Shown here: positions 37,472 to 48,172 of the stretch, piece after piece
Layout: each line of letters opens with the position of its first letter
How positions within the stretch are numbered: the stretch's first letter is position 1
Assembly (NCBI GenBank): GCA_029891385.1
Contig: CM057229.1
Span: forward strand, 6,171,001 to 6,235,000
Source: Erythroxylum novogranatense
Taxonomy: Eukaryota > Streptophyta > Magnoliopsida > Malpighiales > Erythroxylaceae
Direction: 5' to 3'
Length of the DNA stretch: 64,000 nt
Notes under the pieces: generated by a model
Seen by the model: the letters and a program-made list of their open reading frames with translations, nothing else
Databases searched by the model: none
Told to the model about the DNA's origin: nothing
Translations under genes and position numbers: made by a program

Positions 37472-38290
37472 CTAGGCCTGAACATCATCAATCACCTTAT
37501 TTCTTCGAATAATAAAGTCATCAGCTGTCGAGCCATGCCAGGAGCGTAGCACAATGGTAAAAAAGGCATTATCTAATAACCAGGAATTATCAAACCTGAA
37601 GTTGCGATTTGTGCGGCCAAGAGAGTCATCAGTATCGACCAAAAGAGGAGAGTGGCTGGATACAGGAGCCACCAAATTAGTACACACAGCATTCTCGAAA
37701 AGAGAATTCCAAGAAGGCGTAGCACAAGCTCTGTCCAGTTTCTCCCTTAGTCGATCTTGCGAAGTCCCTCTGTACACATACGTAAACATAGAGCCCATTG
37801 TGAATATATAAGACAAATTTGAATCCATTAACACTGCACGAAAACCATTAATCAAAAAGGGGGCACGAGGTGGGCCACCATCGTTCTCAAAATCAGCTGC
37901 AATATCATTATAATCACCGACGCATAACCACGGAAGATTACTCCTGGCAGCAAGGGATCGCAATAAATGCCACGAGTCCCTCCTCCTAGTAGGTTCCGGG
38001 TAACCATAGAAGCCTGTAAACCTCCAAGTGCGCACAGAACATTGAAGTTCATAATCAATGAAATTAGGAGAATAACTCTGAATGGACAACTGTACAGAAT
38101 GACTCCACATAATGGAAAGACCTCCCCCATGGCCAAGACTGTCAACTGAAAAGCAATAATCAAAGCGAAAAAAAAAACGTAAAGCTTCCATCCGAACACC
38201 ATGAACTTTTGTTTTAGAAAGAAAAACAAATACGGGCCTATGACGTAAAATCATATCCTTCAAAGCTCGAACTGCCCGAGGATTACCCAC
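37472..38290 (-). pseudogene. LINE ORF2 endonuclease domain
   Basis: This is a 272-residue frame with the exonuclease/endonuclease/phosphatase fold seen in LINEs. 'LSKTKVHG' stands where ETK is usual (Glu replaced by Ser), followed by 'GHGGGLSIMW', 'FTGFYGYPEP', 'WLCVGDYNDI' (catalytic Asp, Asn), 'RLREKLDRACA' and 'SHSPLL' (the usual SDH is altered to SHS). The changes at catalytic positions suggest the enzyme was already inactive or is decaying. Confidence 0.88.
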
Positions 38291-38314
38291 CTCGGCAGTT
38301 CCACACTAAGAGCC

Positions 38315-38635
38315 TCATGGTCGTCGATCAACCTTCGGAGTGGAAGGTTCGACCGTTAGATGCTGTGTGTAACCCCCTGCTAAATCCTTGGTTGCAGAAA
38401 TATAAAGGGTTGGAGTAGGCTGTTTGGAAGGAGGCCTCTTCTTTGGATCAGTGGGTTTATCCATAGGGTCGTCTTCTTCAGGCCCACTGGACCTGTGGCC
38501 CACAGTCGGCCAATCAGTGTCCATTTCGCCAGCAGTAGAAGATGTAGCTGCAAATTTCCGCAAAGGAAGGAATTTCGAAAAAGTTGAGAGGGCAACACAC
38601 CAAGATTGCCACCTGCCAATCCCTCAGAGGGCAGA
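38315..38635 (-). pseudogene. LINE ORF1 C-terminal remnant
   Basis: Short frames with a Pro/Lys-rich, charged composition end at about 38315, just upstream of the endonuclease. There is no zinc knuckle. Position and composition fit the tail of a plant LINE ORF1; sequence identity alone would not prove it. Confidence 0.55.
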
Positions 38636-39540
38636 TCAATAAATAATATTTAAAGAATCAATATTTGCATTCTCATTTTCACATTATATGCAAGGCGTTT
38701 CGATATCGCATAATGGTGATGTTTTGTCTTTGAATCAAGTTACCATCTTTTGATTATCATTCCTAATATTAAAAGTGAGGTTATCTGTTTGAAACGAAAA
38801 GTTCAGTCCAATAAAATATTCATTAATGGTTATGAATAATGACTTGATTACTTTATTCATAGAGTTGCCTAGTTCTAAGTAACAGGACCATGGACCGCTA
38901 TTAATAAGAGTTTGGTAAACTAATGCAGATCATCATCCATGATATACATAAGCATCTCGACCACATTCCTCATGGTTGATCTTGCATCCATGTCTTCTTC
39001 CACGCACTACATTGCCACAGTTATCAAATTTTCCATCTTATCAACTTCACTGCATTCAAGCCTCGGATCAAATATCTCTTCAATCCATGACGTCCTTTCA
39101 CAAGCTTCACGTTTGTCTCTAACCCACGTTACCAAATTTCTCAACCCCGTGTCTTCACCACTTTCCCTACCTTGAACTTCCATTGCAAGGCTCCTTCCAG
39201 TGACCATCTCCAACACAACGATCCCATAGCTGTAAACATCCACTTTGGAGGTGATTGGAAGACTGTACACCCACTCCGGAGCCATGTAACCTGAAAGATG
39301 GGGTAAAAAATCTTCTATTTAATTCATCACAAAGTGTATGTAGATTTTCTGCCTATTTATAATGGAAGGGAACTAAAAACTATTGCCTATTGCTTTTGTG
39401 CTTATAATCGTATGTACAACTGTGAGACAAAAGAAAAACAGAAAAGTTGGGGGACAAGGAGACACTGCCAGCAGCAGAGGTGTATAGTGAGTTCGATAGC
39501 AGGTTGGAGGCTGCAGGATGAGCATGGAGCATGTGATACT

Positions 39541-39784
39541 TGTAGAAATAATGATTTCGTATATTTCATTGAGTGTAAAACAACATATTTATACACATAA
39601 ATGACTAACTAAACCAACTATGAGATCTGAAACAACCCTACAAATGATATACACAGGAGATATGATATACACAAGGAGATATGAGATACAGAAAATATAC
39701 TAAACGTGACTAGTTGAGATACAGAAAATATACTAAACGTGACTAATTCAACTTATAACAGACTTGAGCTGGATTGGGCTTTTA
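39541..39784 (-). repeat. Copia-D 3' LTR
   Basis: 244 bp, nearly the same as 43940-44175 but with an extra local repeat of GATATGATATACACA. A purine tract (minus strand TTGAGGGAGGA) abuts its start at 39785-39795. The end of the pol reading frame runs through this tract and stops inside the LTR. Confidence 0.93.
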
Positions 39785-41319
39785 TCCTCCCTCAAGCTAG
39801 ATCCGGGTCGAGTACGGATCCCTAGCTTGGTCTTTAACAGCAGAAACCACGATTTAGGCAATGACTTGGTGAGAACATCCGCCGTTTGATCAGCACCAGC
39901 AATGTGAGCAACACGTAGGGCACCTGTCTGAACTCTATCTCTTATGAAGTGATAATCAAGAGCCACATGTTTCATCCTGGAATGGAATAACGGATTTGCA
40001 CTTAACTGGGTCGCTCCTACATTGTCGCAGTATATCACTAGACATTCAAACAAAGAAATTCGAAGTTCGGTCAAGAGATGGCAGATCCAAGCAACCTCAG
40101 CGACAGTGTTAGCCACAGATTTATACTCTGCCTCCGTCGAAGACCGAGCCACAGACTTTTGTTTGCGCGAGCTCCATGAAATCGGGTTTTTGCCAAAATA
40201 AACAACATACGCCCCAGTCGAACAATAAGTATCACGATCTCCGCCTCAATCGGCATCGGAGAACGCATGAACGATGCGAGTTGTGCGAGAGGATGAAGAA
40301 TACGAGAGAAGCCCCTCACCCATCGTTCCAGCCAGATAATGCAGAAGACGTTTCACAAAGATTCCAAAGGCAAAGAAGTAGGCTTATGATTATACTGAGA
40401 CAAGCGGTTGACAACAAACGCCACATCTGGACAAGTCAACAACAGGTATTGTAAACGCCAATAATCTTTCTATACTGCTGGATCTTGCAACAATTCTCCA
40501 AAGATTTGACGATAGAGAAACACTAGTAGACATGGGAGTTTGAACTGATTTCGCTTGATCCATGTGTGTATCCTGCAAAATGTCTTCTATATATTTCTTT
40601 TGAGACAATAAGACACCATCTGCATTAGGTATAACCTCAATACCAAGAAATTACCCGACATTTCCTAGGTCTTTGAGGGAAAAATGCTTAGACAGTAGCT
40701 GCACATAGTCTGAAATTAATTTCGAATTACTGCCTGTAACTATGATGTCGTCAACATAAACAAGAAAGATCAAAATGTCAGCAAAATAGTGTTTAATAAA
40801 CAAAGAGGAGTCTGACAATGAATTAATGAACCCAGTATCTTGAAGAAACTGCTTTAACGCCTGATACCACGCCCGTGGGGCTTGTTTGAGCCCATAGATT
40901 GCCTTTTTAAGTAAACAGACATAATCTGGTTTATCAGGATCCTGAAACCCTTGTGGCTGCTGCATATAGACCCGCTCTTGTAGTGGACCTTGTAGAAAGG
41001 CATTGTTAACATCCAGTTGCTTTAATGTCCACCCATGTTGCAAAGCAATACTTAAAACAAGTCTGATCGTAGTTGGCTTCACCACAGGACTGAAAGTTTC
41101 TTGATAATCTATACCAAATCTTTGGTGAAATCCTTTGGCAACAAGACGGGCCTTGTAACGGTGTATTGTGCCATCCGTGTTCCGTTTGATACGGAATATC
41201 CATTTACAGCCAACCAAGTTCTGCGCTTCGCAAGCAGGAACAAGAACCCAAGTACCATTCTGAACTAGCGCATTAAACTCCTCCAAACAGGAACTCCGCC
41301 ATTTAGGATCTTTAAGTGC
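39785..41319 (-). pseudogene. Copia-D reverse transcriptase and RNase H
   Basis: The RT frame (40651-41286) has '[11 protein letters not shown]', '[11 protein letters not shown]', '[11 protein letters not shown]', '[12 protein letters not shown]' and catalytic '[11 protein letters not shown]'. RNase H follows in other frames: 'SQKKYIEDIL' near 40600, 'ARSSTEAEYKSVANTVAEV' near 40130 and terminal 'ADVLTKSLPK'. Stops and frameshifts near 40645 and 40390-40150 inactivate it. Confidence 0.92.
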
Positions 41320-42890
41320 TTATGTAACTGTTTTAGGCACAAAATCATCAGATAATACAGCCTGCACATTCAAACTGAGTTTCTGAACAGGTTTTCTAAT
41401 ACTGTTTTTGTTGCGAGTGACCATGGGATGTTGATTTATTGTTGGCAGGGGCTCATTGCACTCACCATGCAGAACAGCAACAGAATCAGGTGACACATCA
41501 TCTTGACTTGAAGAGGAGCTGCAAACAGGAGACTGTGGTTGGATGTGAGTAACACCAGCAGATGCGGAAGATGATGGCGCAACCGGAATAAATGAAACTG
41601 TAGGAGAATACCAAAATGTGGTAGACGGATTTACGGAAGAAGACTTATGGACAGCAAATGGAAAGACAGACTCAACAAATTTGACATGACGAGAGGTATA
41701 AATTCTGAGATTTTCTAAATTTAAGCAATGATAAGCACTTTGATGAAACGAATACCCAATAAAAACACAGGGAACGGACTTAGGACATAATTTATTATCA
41801 GAATACGGATGTAACCAAGGGTAACATAGACATCCGAAAATTCGGAGTTTAGAATAGTTTGGTGGATTATGAAAAAGACAAGAATAAGGTGTAGACATAT
41901 GCAAAACCTTGGTGGGCATCCTGTTTATTAGGTAGACAGCTGTAGAAAACGATTAGACCAATAAGCATCAAGCATAGAAGCATGAGACAACAAGGTTAAT
42001 CCCGTTTCAACAATATGTCTATGTTTTCTTTCGGATAACCCATTATGCTCCGGAGTATGTGGTGGAGTTGTATGAAAAGAAATACCAAACGTAGTAAAGA
42101 GGGAAACCAAAGCTAAATACTCTCCTCCATTATCAAAATAAAACATTTTAATAGTTTTGGAGAAAAAATTTTCAACAAGATTTTTGAAACGAAGAAACGT
42201 TGACTTGACATCAGACTTATGACGAAGCGGATAAAACCATGTATAACGAGTGTAGTGATCAACAAATATGACATAGTATTTAAAAGAATCATGTGAATAA
42301 ACGGGTGACGTCCAAACATCAGAATAGATAATTTGTAAAGGTTCAGTAGAACTTAGAGTTGATTTAGAGAAGGGTAACTTATGACTTTTATTAATGGAGC
42401 AAGCATTACAATTTGAAAAATCACAGGAAAATTGAGACTTATGAGCTGACATGATTTTGTGAACAATAGATTGTGTAGGATGACCTAGACGAGAGTGCCA
42501 AGCATCGGCAGAAGCAGCAGAAGAGGCAAAAGCAAGAATTGGAGTTGACTTGCCATTCATAAACCCCATCTTTGGTGTACCCTAAGAATGGGAGTCCCCG
42601 TCGCCAGCCCTTCACAAGAAATGAAAATGGTGAGAATTCAACCAAAACATTATTAGTGGTACAAAACTGATATACGGAAATTAAAATTTTCCTCATTTCA
42701 GGAACACAAAGAACATCATCCGCCAAATTTGCTCGGAGGATGTGTAAAGTAAAGGAACCACAATGAGTTATTGATAAACCTGCACCATCACCAATCATGA
42801 CGCTCATCATGCCCTTCATAAGGACTATGTAGAGCAAGATTCTCCAAATCGATGTAACATGATGAGAGGCCCCAGTGTCCATTAGCCATG
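41320..42890 (-). pseudogene. Copia-D protease and integrase
   Basis: The protease site 'MDTGASHHVTS' is at about 42880. After a frameshift comes the integrase zinc region 'WHSRLGHPTQSIVHKI' and 'CNACSINKSHKLPF', then the core 'IIYSDVWTSP', 'FYFDNGGEY' and 'TPEHNGLSERKHRHIVETG' (41928-42569). The C-terminal part with 'LRIFGCLCYPWLHPY' and 'CVFIGYSFHQSAYHCL' follows in 41320-41919. Confidence 0.92.
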
Positions 42891-43052
42891 GCTATGATTG
42901 AGTGGAGGAGGTAGTGGCAACATGAGCTTGTGGGCGCCACGGAGTAGCTGAGCGAAATTGACAGTACAAGACGAAAAGATGGACACCTCCTTGCCGAGTG
43001 ACCCCGAGTATTACAGATTTGACAACGCCCAAGATACGGCTTAGAAAGTCTC

Positions 43053-43877
43053 TCAGGTATTAGAATTCCTTGAGAATTCCCACACATCTCTTGAATTATT
43101 GCATGGAAATGATCCATATTGATGGGGAAAGTACCTATTTGAGCTATTGCTTGTGTTGCTTTTGTTCTTAGTAGTAAGATAAGTCATTGCAGGAAAGTTA
43201 AGCGGAACCATCGAGAACGTGAGAGACAAGCAAGCTTCAAAGGTAAGAAGCTTCTCATGTAACTCATCAAAGGAAATAGCAGTGTCGCAAGCATTGATAG
43301 CTTGAATTGTATCTTTATAGGTATCATCAAGACCTTCAAGAATACGATCCGTAATGTCTTCATCAGACATAGGTGAGTCCAGAAGAGCCAACTCATTTGT
43401 TTTGCTTTTAATTGCCTGCATGTATTCAGTTATTGTTGATTTTCCTTTGATAATACCCTTGAGTTGCGATTTAGCTTATTTTACCCTTCCTCGGGAAGGT
43501 TTGGCATAGGTGTTTGCTAGAGTTTCCCATGCTTGTTGAGAGGTTTTAGCTTTAGCAATGAAAGGAATAAGCTGTGGAGACAAGGAACCAATAATTGCAT
43601 TAAGAATTAACTGGTCTTGGCGAACCCAGAAATGGCAATCTGGAATGGGAACGTTGTTGGGTGCTACCGTGGCTGGTGGACATGGCTTAGAGCCATCGAC
43701 AAATCCAAGAATATCATAGCCAATGAACAAACTCTGGAATTGAAGTTTCCAGGACAAGTAGTTTGAAGAGGTAAGTTTAAGAGGAGCTTGGGCAGAGATA
43801 TTGAATGATATTAGATGCTGATTCGGTACAGCAACAGGAGATGCTATAATGGCAGGAATAGGATTGGTATTGGCCAT
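43053..43877 (-). pseudogene. Copia-D gag
   Basis: It starts at 43877 shortly after the primer-binding site and carries 'LTSSNYLSWKLQFQSLFIGYDILGF', the usual N-terminal gag motif of one large plant Copia group. A stop at 43476 ('GRVK' stop) precedes the second half (43053-43421, 'NELALLDSPMSDEDITDRILEG'). A zinc knuckle 'CQICNTRGHSARRC' lies in a further frame near 43020. Confidence 0.9.
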
Positions 43878-43927
43878 GAGGAAGAAGGAAAATAAAGAGG
43901 AAAAAAAATTGTGACTTTAGTCAGGAA

Positions 43928-43939
43928 GCTCTGATACCA
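43928..43939 (-). promoter_or_regulatory. Copia-D primer-binding site
   Basis: Minus-strand TGGTATCAGAGC immediately follows the 5' LTR end (TCTACA). This is the standard initiator-Met primer site of plant Copia elements. Confidence 0.95.
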
Positions 43940-44175
43940 TGTAGAAATAATGATTTCGTATATTTCATTGAGTGTAAAACAACATATTTATACACAGAAA
44001 TGACTAACTAAATCAACTATGAGATCTGAAACAACTCTACAAAAGAGGAGATATGATATACACAAGGAGATATGAGATACAGAAAATATACTAAATGTGA
44101 CTAGTTGAGATACAGAAAATATACTAAACGTGACTAATTCAACTTATAACAGACTTGAACTGGATTGGGCTTTTA
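43940..44175 (-). repeat. Copia-D 5' LTR
   Basis: 236 bp, paired with 39541-39784. It is followed by ATACT (44176-44180), a perfect copy of the left target duplication. Confidence 0.94.
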
Positions 44176-46507
44176 ATACTGCGGTGTAGAATGAGCGTGG
44201 AGCATGTGAGTTGCAGATGAAAGGGAGGAGGTGACCCATGTTGGAGACCCATGATCCGTAGGCCCACGGGGTGAACCGACCCAAATATTACACCAAAATG
44301 AACCAGACGTTTAACATAACCTCTTGTTCCTCTTATTCTAGAGAAGTTCAACTGTTCAAGATCGTTTCTGTTTAGTAGCTTTGACAAGCCAAAATCAGAC
44401 ACCTTCGGCTGGAAGTTCGAGTCTAAGAGTATGTTCTGAGGCTTAACATCACAGTGAAGAACCACTCCAGACATTCTTCATGGAGGTAAGCAAGTCTTCT
44501 TGCCGTGCCTAAGGCAATCTCAAACCTCTTTTGGCAGCCAATTGAATTAGAAGAGAGGCATTGAGCCAAAGATCCATGTTCCATGTATTCATAAACTAAA
44601 AGCCTATGATTTCCTTCAGCACAGTATCCCCACGTCTCTATCAGATTCATGTGGTTAAGCTTCCCAATGGTACTTACTTCTGCTAGGAATTCTGCTTCTC
44701 CTTGATTAGCTTCATTCAGTCTTTTAACAGCTGCAACTCGATCACCGGACAGTATACCTTTATAAACTATCGCGGCTGCTCCTCTCCCAATTTCTTCACT
44801 GAAATTTCTCATTGCCTTCTTCAACTCAGAGTAAGTGAATCTTCTGGATCCAGTCGTCGCTTGATGGTAGCTCTCTGTAGCTTCATTAGGATTCTTGCGG
44901 GAATTAATCAAATAAAACAAAACCAGGAAAACAACACAAATCTCAGCTACTCCTACTGAACCGGCAACCCAAAGAAGAGACTTCAAGGTTCCATTTTCTC
45001 GATCTTTTAAGTATCTTCTATCCAATATTATCGCTAGGGCATGATAACTCCATCTCCACAGGTAGCAAATTGTCATGGGACGAAAGTGTTCTAGGGAGTC
45101 TCAAATAGAAGTCACCGGCAAAACTGGGTGAAACATACCCATTTAGCAACAAGTTCTTTAGATAACAATCATACCAGCCTTTTTCGTTATCGAGCTTGAG
45201 CTGGAAGCCTTTACACATTGCCACTTCCTGACAATATTTCTCACAGCTTTCAACGCTGGAAGTAGTTGTGAAATGATAGTCGTAACCATAAAACTCAACA
45301 TTTTGGAGACGGGTGAAGCTACTTTCTGTAATGAGGCTCGAGTGATTGAAGATGGGTTTGCATCCATGAGACCAATCGGATTCTGAAGTATGCTTAATCC
45401 TATAACCTGGTAGACAAGAGCATTTCCTGCCAATACCTCGGCGGTATGTGCAGAAACTATTAGATCCGCAACTGCCATGAATTTTGCAAGGTTGAGACAT
45501 GGCTTGCCATGAAATGGCCCAATCAGTATTCACATCTGCTCGACTATAAAGTCGAAGATTACCATCAAAATCAAGTGTTAGTCTTCTCTGCATCGTCACT
45601 CCGTAATCTGCTGTTTTAAACTCCAAACCATCGCTTGATTTGAATTTACCAAATGGATCATACCAGGCAACTCTTCTGTTGTTGTACATGGACCTCCCAG
45701 AGGACCAACTCATTTCTGCGGGGTCTGGCCAGTAGACACTGGAAACCTCAACAACATCGAAAAGAAGTGTTAGGACGTTATAATTGTCGAAAAACAATCT
45801 GTAGAAACCAGAAGACGCGTTGCTTTGGCTTCTCGAGGAAATAAGCTGCGTGTCCCTATGGAGTTGTTGCAGAGGAAGAAGAGTATCAGTAGGAAAATTG
45901 AAACTTTGCCACAAAATAACATCCTCCCTCTCCCGCAGAACAAGATTACCACTGTCATAAAGGTATAACTCCACTTCGTAGTTTGAGACAGTGCGTGAGG
46001 ACCAAGCGATGGAAAGACCAGCATCAGTTAATACCAAATCTCCTGTTTTGCGCACGGACAGCTTTGAGCGTTTTCCAATTCCATTAACTGGAAAGTCACG
46101 GTTGGCCATCCAAACCACGGTGCAATTACTGCACTAAGGTTTGCCGAACCATATGGCAAAGTAATATGCATTGCCATGACCATCACCAACCGGGTAAAAG
46201 CCAGCAGTAAATTCCCCATTTGGTGTGAAATCAATACATCTTCTCCATTATTTTCAACAGAGGGAGAAGAGCCTGTACTCAAAGAATGAGATATGGAACA
46301 TGAAAATGGTGGTGATAACAGGAAGCTCAAAGCAAAGAAGAAGAGGAGACAGACATTTCCCATTGCCAACTTTGTGAAAGTCCTACTGAACAGGATAGAA
46401 TGGCTTGTGGACGTTGTAGTCCATTAAATAGACTAACCTGATTTACGTGAAAAAACGATGCAATATTTACACTTAACTACTGATTACCAATTTATGTGTG
46501 TTTTGAT

Positions 46508-46684
46508 TAATTCCAAGTAGTAACTGGCCGCTTCCAAGTCAAGTCAAGTCGGATAATAGATTAACTAGAACAGAGCCACTTATTTCCTGGTGGTTCATGA
46601 CTAATTCCAAGTAGTAACTGGCCGCTTCCAAGTCAAGTCGAATACTAGAGTAACTAGAATAGAGCCACTTATTTCCTGGTGGTT
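46508..46684. repeat. Tandem duplication upstream of the receptor-kinase pseudogene
   Basis: Two copies (46508-46595 and 46602-46684) begin TAATTCCAAGTAGTAACTGG and end TTTCCTGGTGGTT, with a 6-bp spacer and a small deletion in the second. They lie in what would have been promoter sequence of the kinase gene. Confidence 0.92.
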
Positions 46685-47342
46685 GAGTAACAGGGCGGGC
46701 AAACTTACACTCTGACTAGTTAGCGTCTTTAATATGCAGGGACGAGATGATAGGATAGGACAGGACAGAATAGAATAAGAATTAAGACAGTGAGATGTTT
46801 GGTTGTGGTGGACAGAACAGAGAAAATTGTTTTCGTCACGAAGATGAAATGTATTTGGTTGCGATGAATGTAATAAAAAAAAGATTTATCGACAAAATAC
46901 CCTCGCAAAGATAATGTATTAGAAAGATGTAATTCATTGGTTATTTCATAATTGTGTCAATATTTATATGAAGTGTATTTGCAACTCTAATAACATTAAT
47001 TATCTTATTAATTATAATTTTGTAATAACAATTATTATTGATACAATTAATATAAATTTTTGTAATTGTTGTTATTATAATTCATTGGTTATTTTATAAG
47101 TGTATTAATATTTATTTGAAGTTTATTTGCAACTCTAATAATATTAATTATGTTATTATTATAATTTGTGTAATCACAATAATTAAAATTAATATGAATA
47201 TGAATATTAAGTAAAATTACCCCATCATCATTATCATTGTTATCATAATAATTTTATGATTATTATTAGTATTATTATTATTAATTTATTGTTATTATTT
47301 TGCTCAAGATTATTATTATAAGTAAGCGAAATAAAATTAATT

Positions 47343-47344
47343 AA

Positions 47345-47392
<48 letters not shown>

Positions 47393-47405
47393 TATTATTA
47401 TTAAC
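47343..47405. repeat. (ATT)n microsatellite
   Basis: About 20 near-perfect ATT/TTA units lie within a larger AT-rich stretch (46870-47460) that has no other structure. Confidence 0.95.
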
Positions 47406-47556
47406 ATTATTTAGGCAAAATAATTTAATAAAACATCTAAGTATTCATATAATTGATTACATAATAGGTTCAAATAACTCGACAACCAAGAAGTCCTAAT
47501 ATATACTAATTTAATTAAACATCTAAGCATTCATAAACATTAATTACATTCAAGTC

Positions 47557-47922
47557 TTAAAATTTATTAAGAACGTCCTTGATAATAATTCCCAAAATTA
47601 CTCCAATGGCAATTAATAAAAATGCTTGACTCATAGCCATTTTTTGCTTTAAAGTAGCAACTTCATTTGGTTCTTCAGTTGTTGGTAGTGGAAATTGATG
47701 CGGGATTAATGAGAGGTCATTGGCGATAGGAATAATGTCTTCATTTGGACGACTGCACCTATTTTGATCCATGACAAAAATATTTTCTGCTTCAACCAAT
47801 GTCCTAAACCCCTTGAATTTAGCATTAGGAAAACCCTCAGTTACCAATTTCACTTCATTCCAATTTGTGAAAATTTCGACTTGACGTCCAACGAATACCA
47901 CATAGAAGTTGTATCTGCCCAT
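47557..47922 (-). CDS. Small protein: RNase H1/viroplasmin-type hybrid-binding domain plus C-terminal membrane segment
   Basis: An intact 121-residue ORF. Residues ~4-50 match the hybrid-binding domain found at the N-terminus of eukaryotic RNase H1 and in caulimovirus viroplasmin-like proteins: 'FYVVFVGRQVEIF' with Trp in 'NWNEV', then 'GFPNAKFKGFRTLVEAE'. Known examples bind RNA-DNA hybrids or dsRNA. A polar linker follows, then ~18 hydrophobic residues near the end ('AFLLIAIGVILGIIIK') and a short tail, which suggests a tail-anchored membrane protein. There is no RNase H catalytic domain. It sits downstream of the Myb/SANT-like gene on the same strand in a decayed transposon, yet it has no stop. 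Function unknown. Confidence 0.7.
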   Translation of the reverse strand: MGRYNFYVVFVGRQVEIFTNWNEVKLVTEGFPNAKFKGFRTLVEAENIFVMDQNRCSRPNEDIIPIANDLSLIPHQFPLPTTEEPNEVATLKQKMAMSQAFLLIAIGVILGIIIKDVLNKF

Positions 47923-48172
47923 AGTGATGTACCTGTAAATGAATCATACTCTAATCATTTATAAACGTGCAAAAATTAAATACATGAAATATTTAATAAA
48001 ATAACCATTCATCATTAATAAACATGTGAACAAGCACAGTCAAAAGTATATCAAATCATCAGTTAACATCACATGGAAGGACCATAAATAAGTTAAGTTA
48101 CACGCATGGTTACCATCATACATGACCATATAATAGTTGATTAACAGACAAATTAAGGAACCTAACATAAAA

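Larger units (their letters stand above)
34275..38635 (-). mobile_element. L1-type LINE with RNase H, 5'-truncated, minus strand
   Basis: It is flanked by a perfect 16-bp target duplication TCAATAAATAATATTT (34259-34274 and 38636-38651). Minus-strand order is the end of ORF1, an APE-type endonuclease, reverse transcriptase, a zinc-binding region, and RNase H: the plant L1 order. The 3' A tract is very short, merging with the T run at 34271-34277. ORF1 is represented only by its last part, so the copy is 5'-truncated by about one kilobase or less (inferred). ORF2 has many frameshifts and stops. Confidence 0.95.
39541..44175 (-). mobile_element. Copia-D LTR retrotransposon in the receptor-kinase intron
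   Basis: LTRs at 39541-39784 and 43940-44175 are flanked by perfect ATACT target duplications (39536-39540, 44176-44180). On the minus strand the LTR begins TAAAAGCCC and ends TTTCTACA, giving non-canonical TA..CA ends. Gene order gag, protease, integrase, RT, RNase H is Copia. LTRs differ at about half a dozen sites plus one indel, so insertion was relatively recent. All ORFs are nevertheless broken. Confidence 0.95.
38920..46369 (-). pseudogene. S-domain receptor-like Ser/Thr kinase, interrupted by Copia-D in its kinase intron
   Basis: From 46369 the protein starts with a signal peptide, then a B-lectin domain ('WQSFNFPTDTLLP'), a cysteine-rich/PAN-like region (45150-45480), a membrane segment (~44930-45000) and a kinase. 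Kinase landmarks are 'IGRGAAAIVYKG', 'AAVKRL', non-RD loop '[12 protein letters not shown]' and 'VSDFGLSKL'. Exon 1 ends at 'GTRG' near 44335. Exon 2 (38920-39293) resumes after CTTTCAG with 'YMAPEWVYSLPITSKVDVYS' and ends 'DDDLH' stop. Lesions are a 2-bp insertion near 46228, a TAG near 46135, frameshifts near 45050 and 44470, and a TAG near 39007. It resembles ZmPK1-type receptor kinases of the plasma membrane. Copia-D lies wholly inside the intron. Confidence 0.9.

Noticed and set aside
39402..39596. ORFs in the left intron flank of Copia-D
   Set aside because: They span intron sequence and the LTR start, so they cannot be a natural coding unit.
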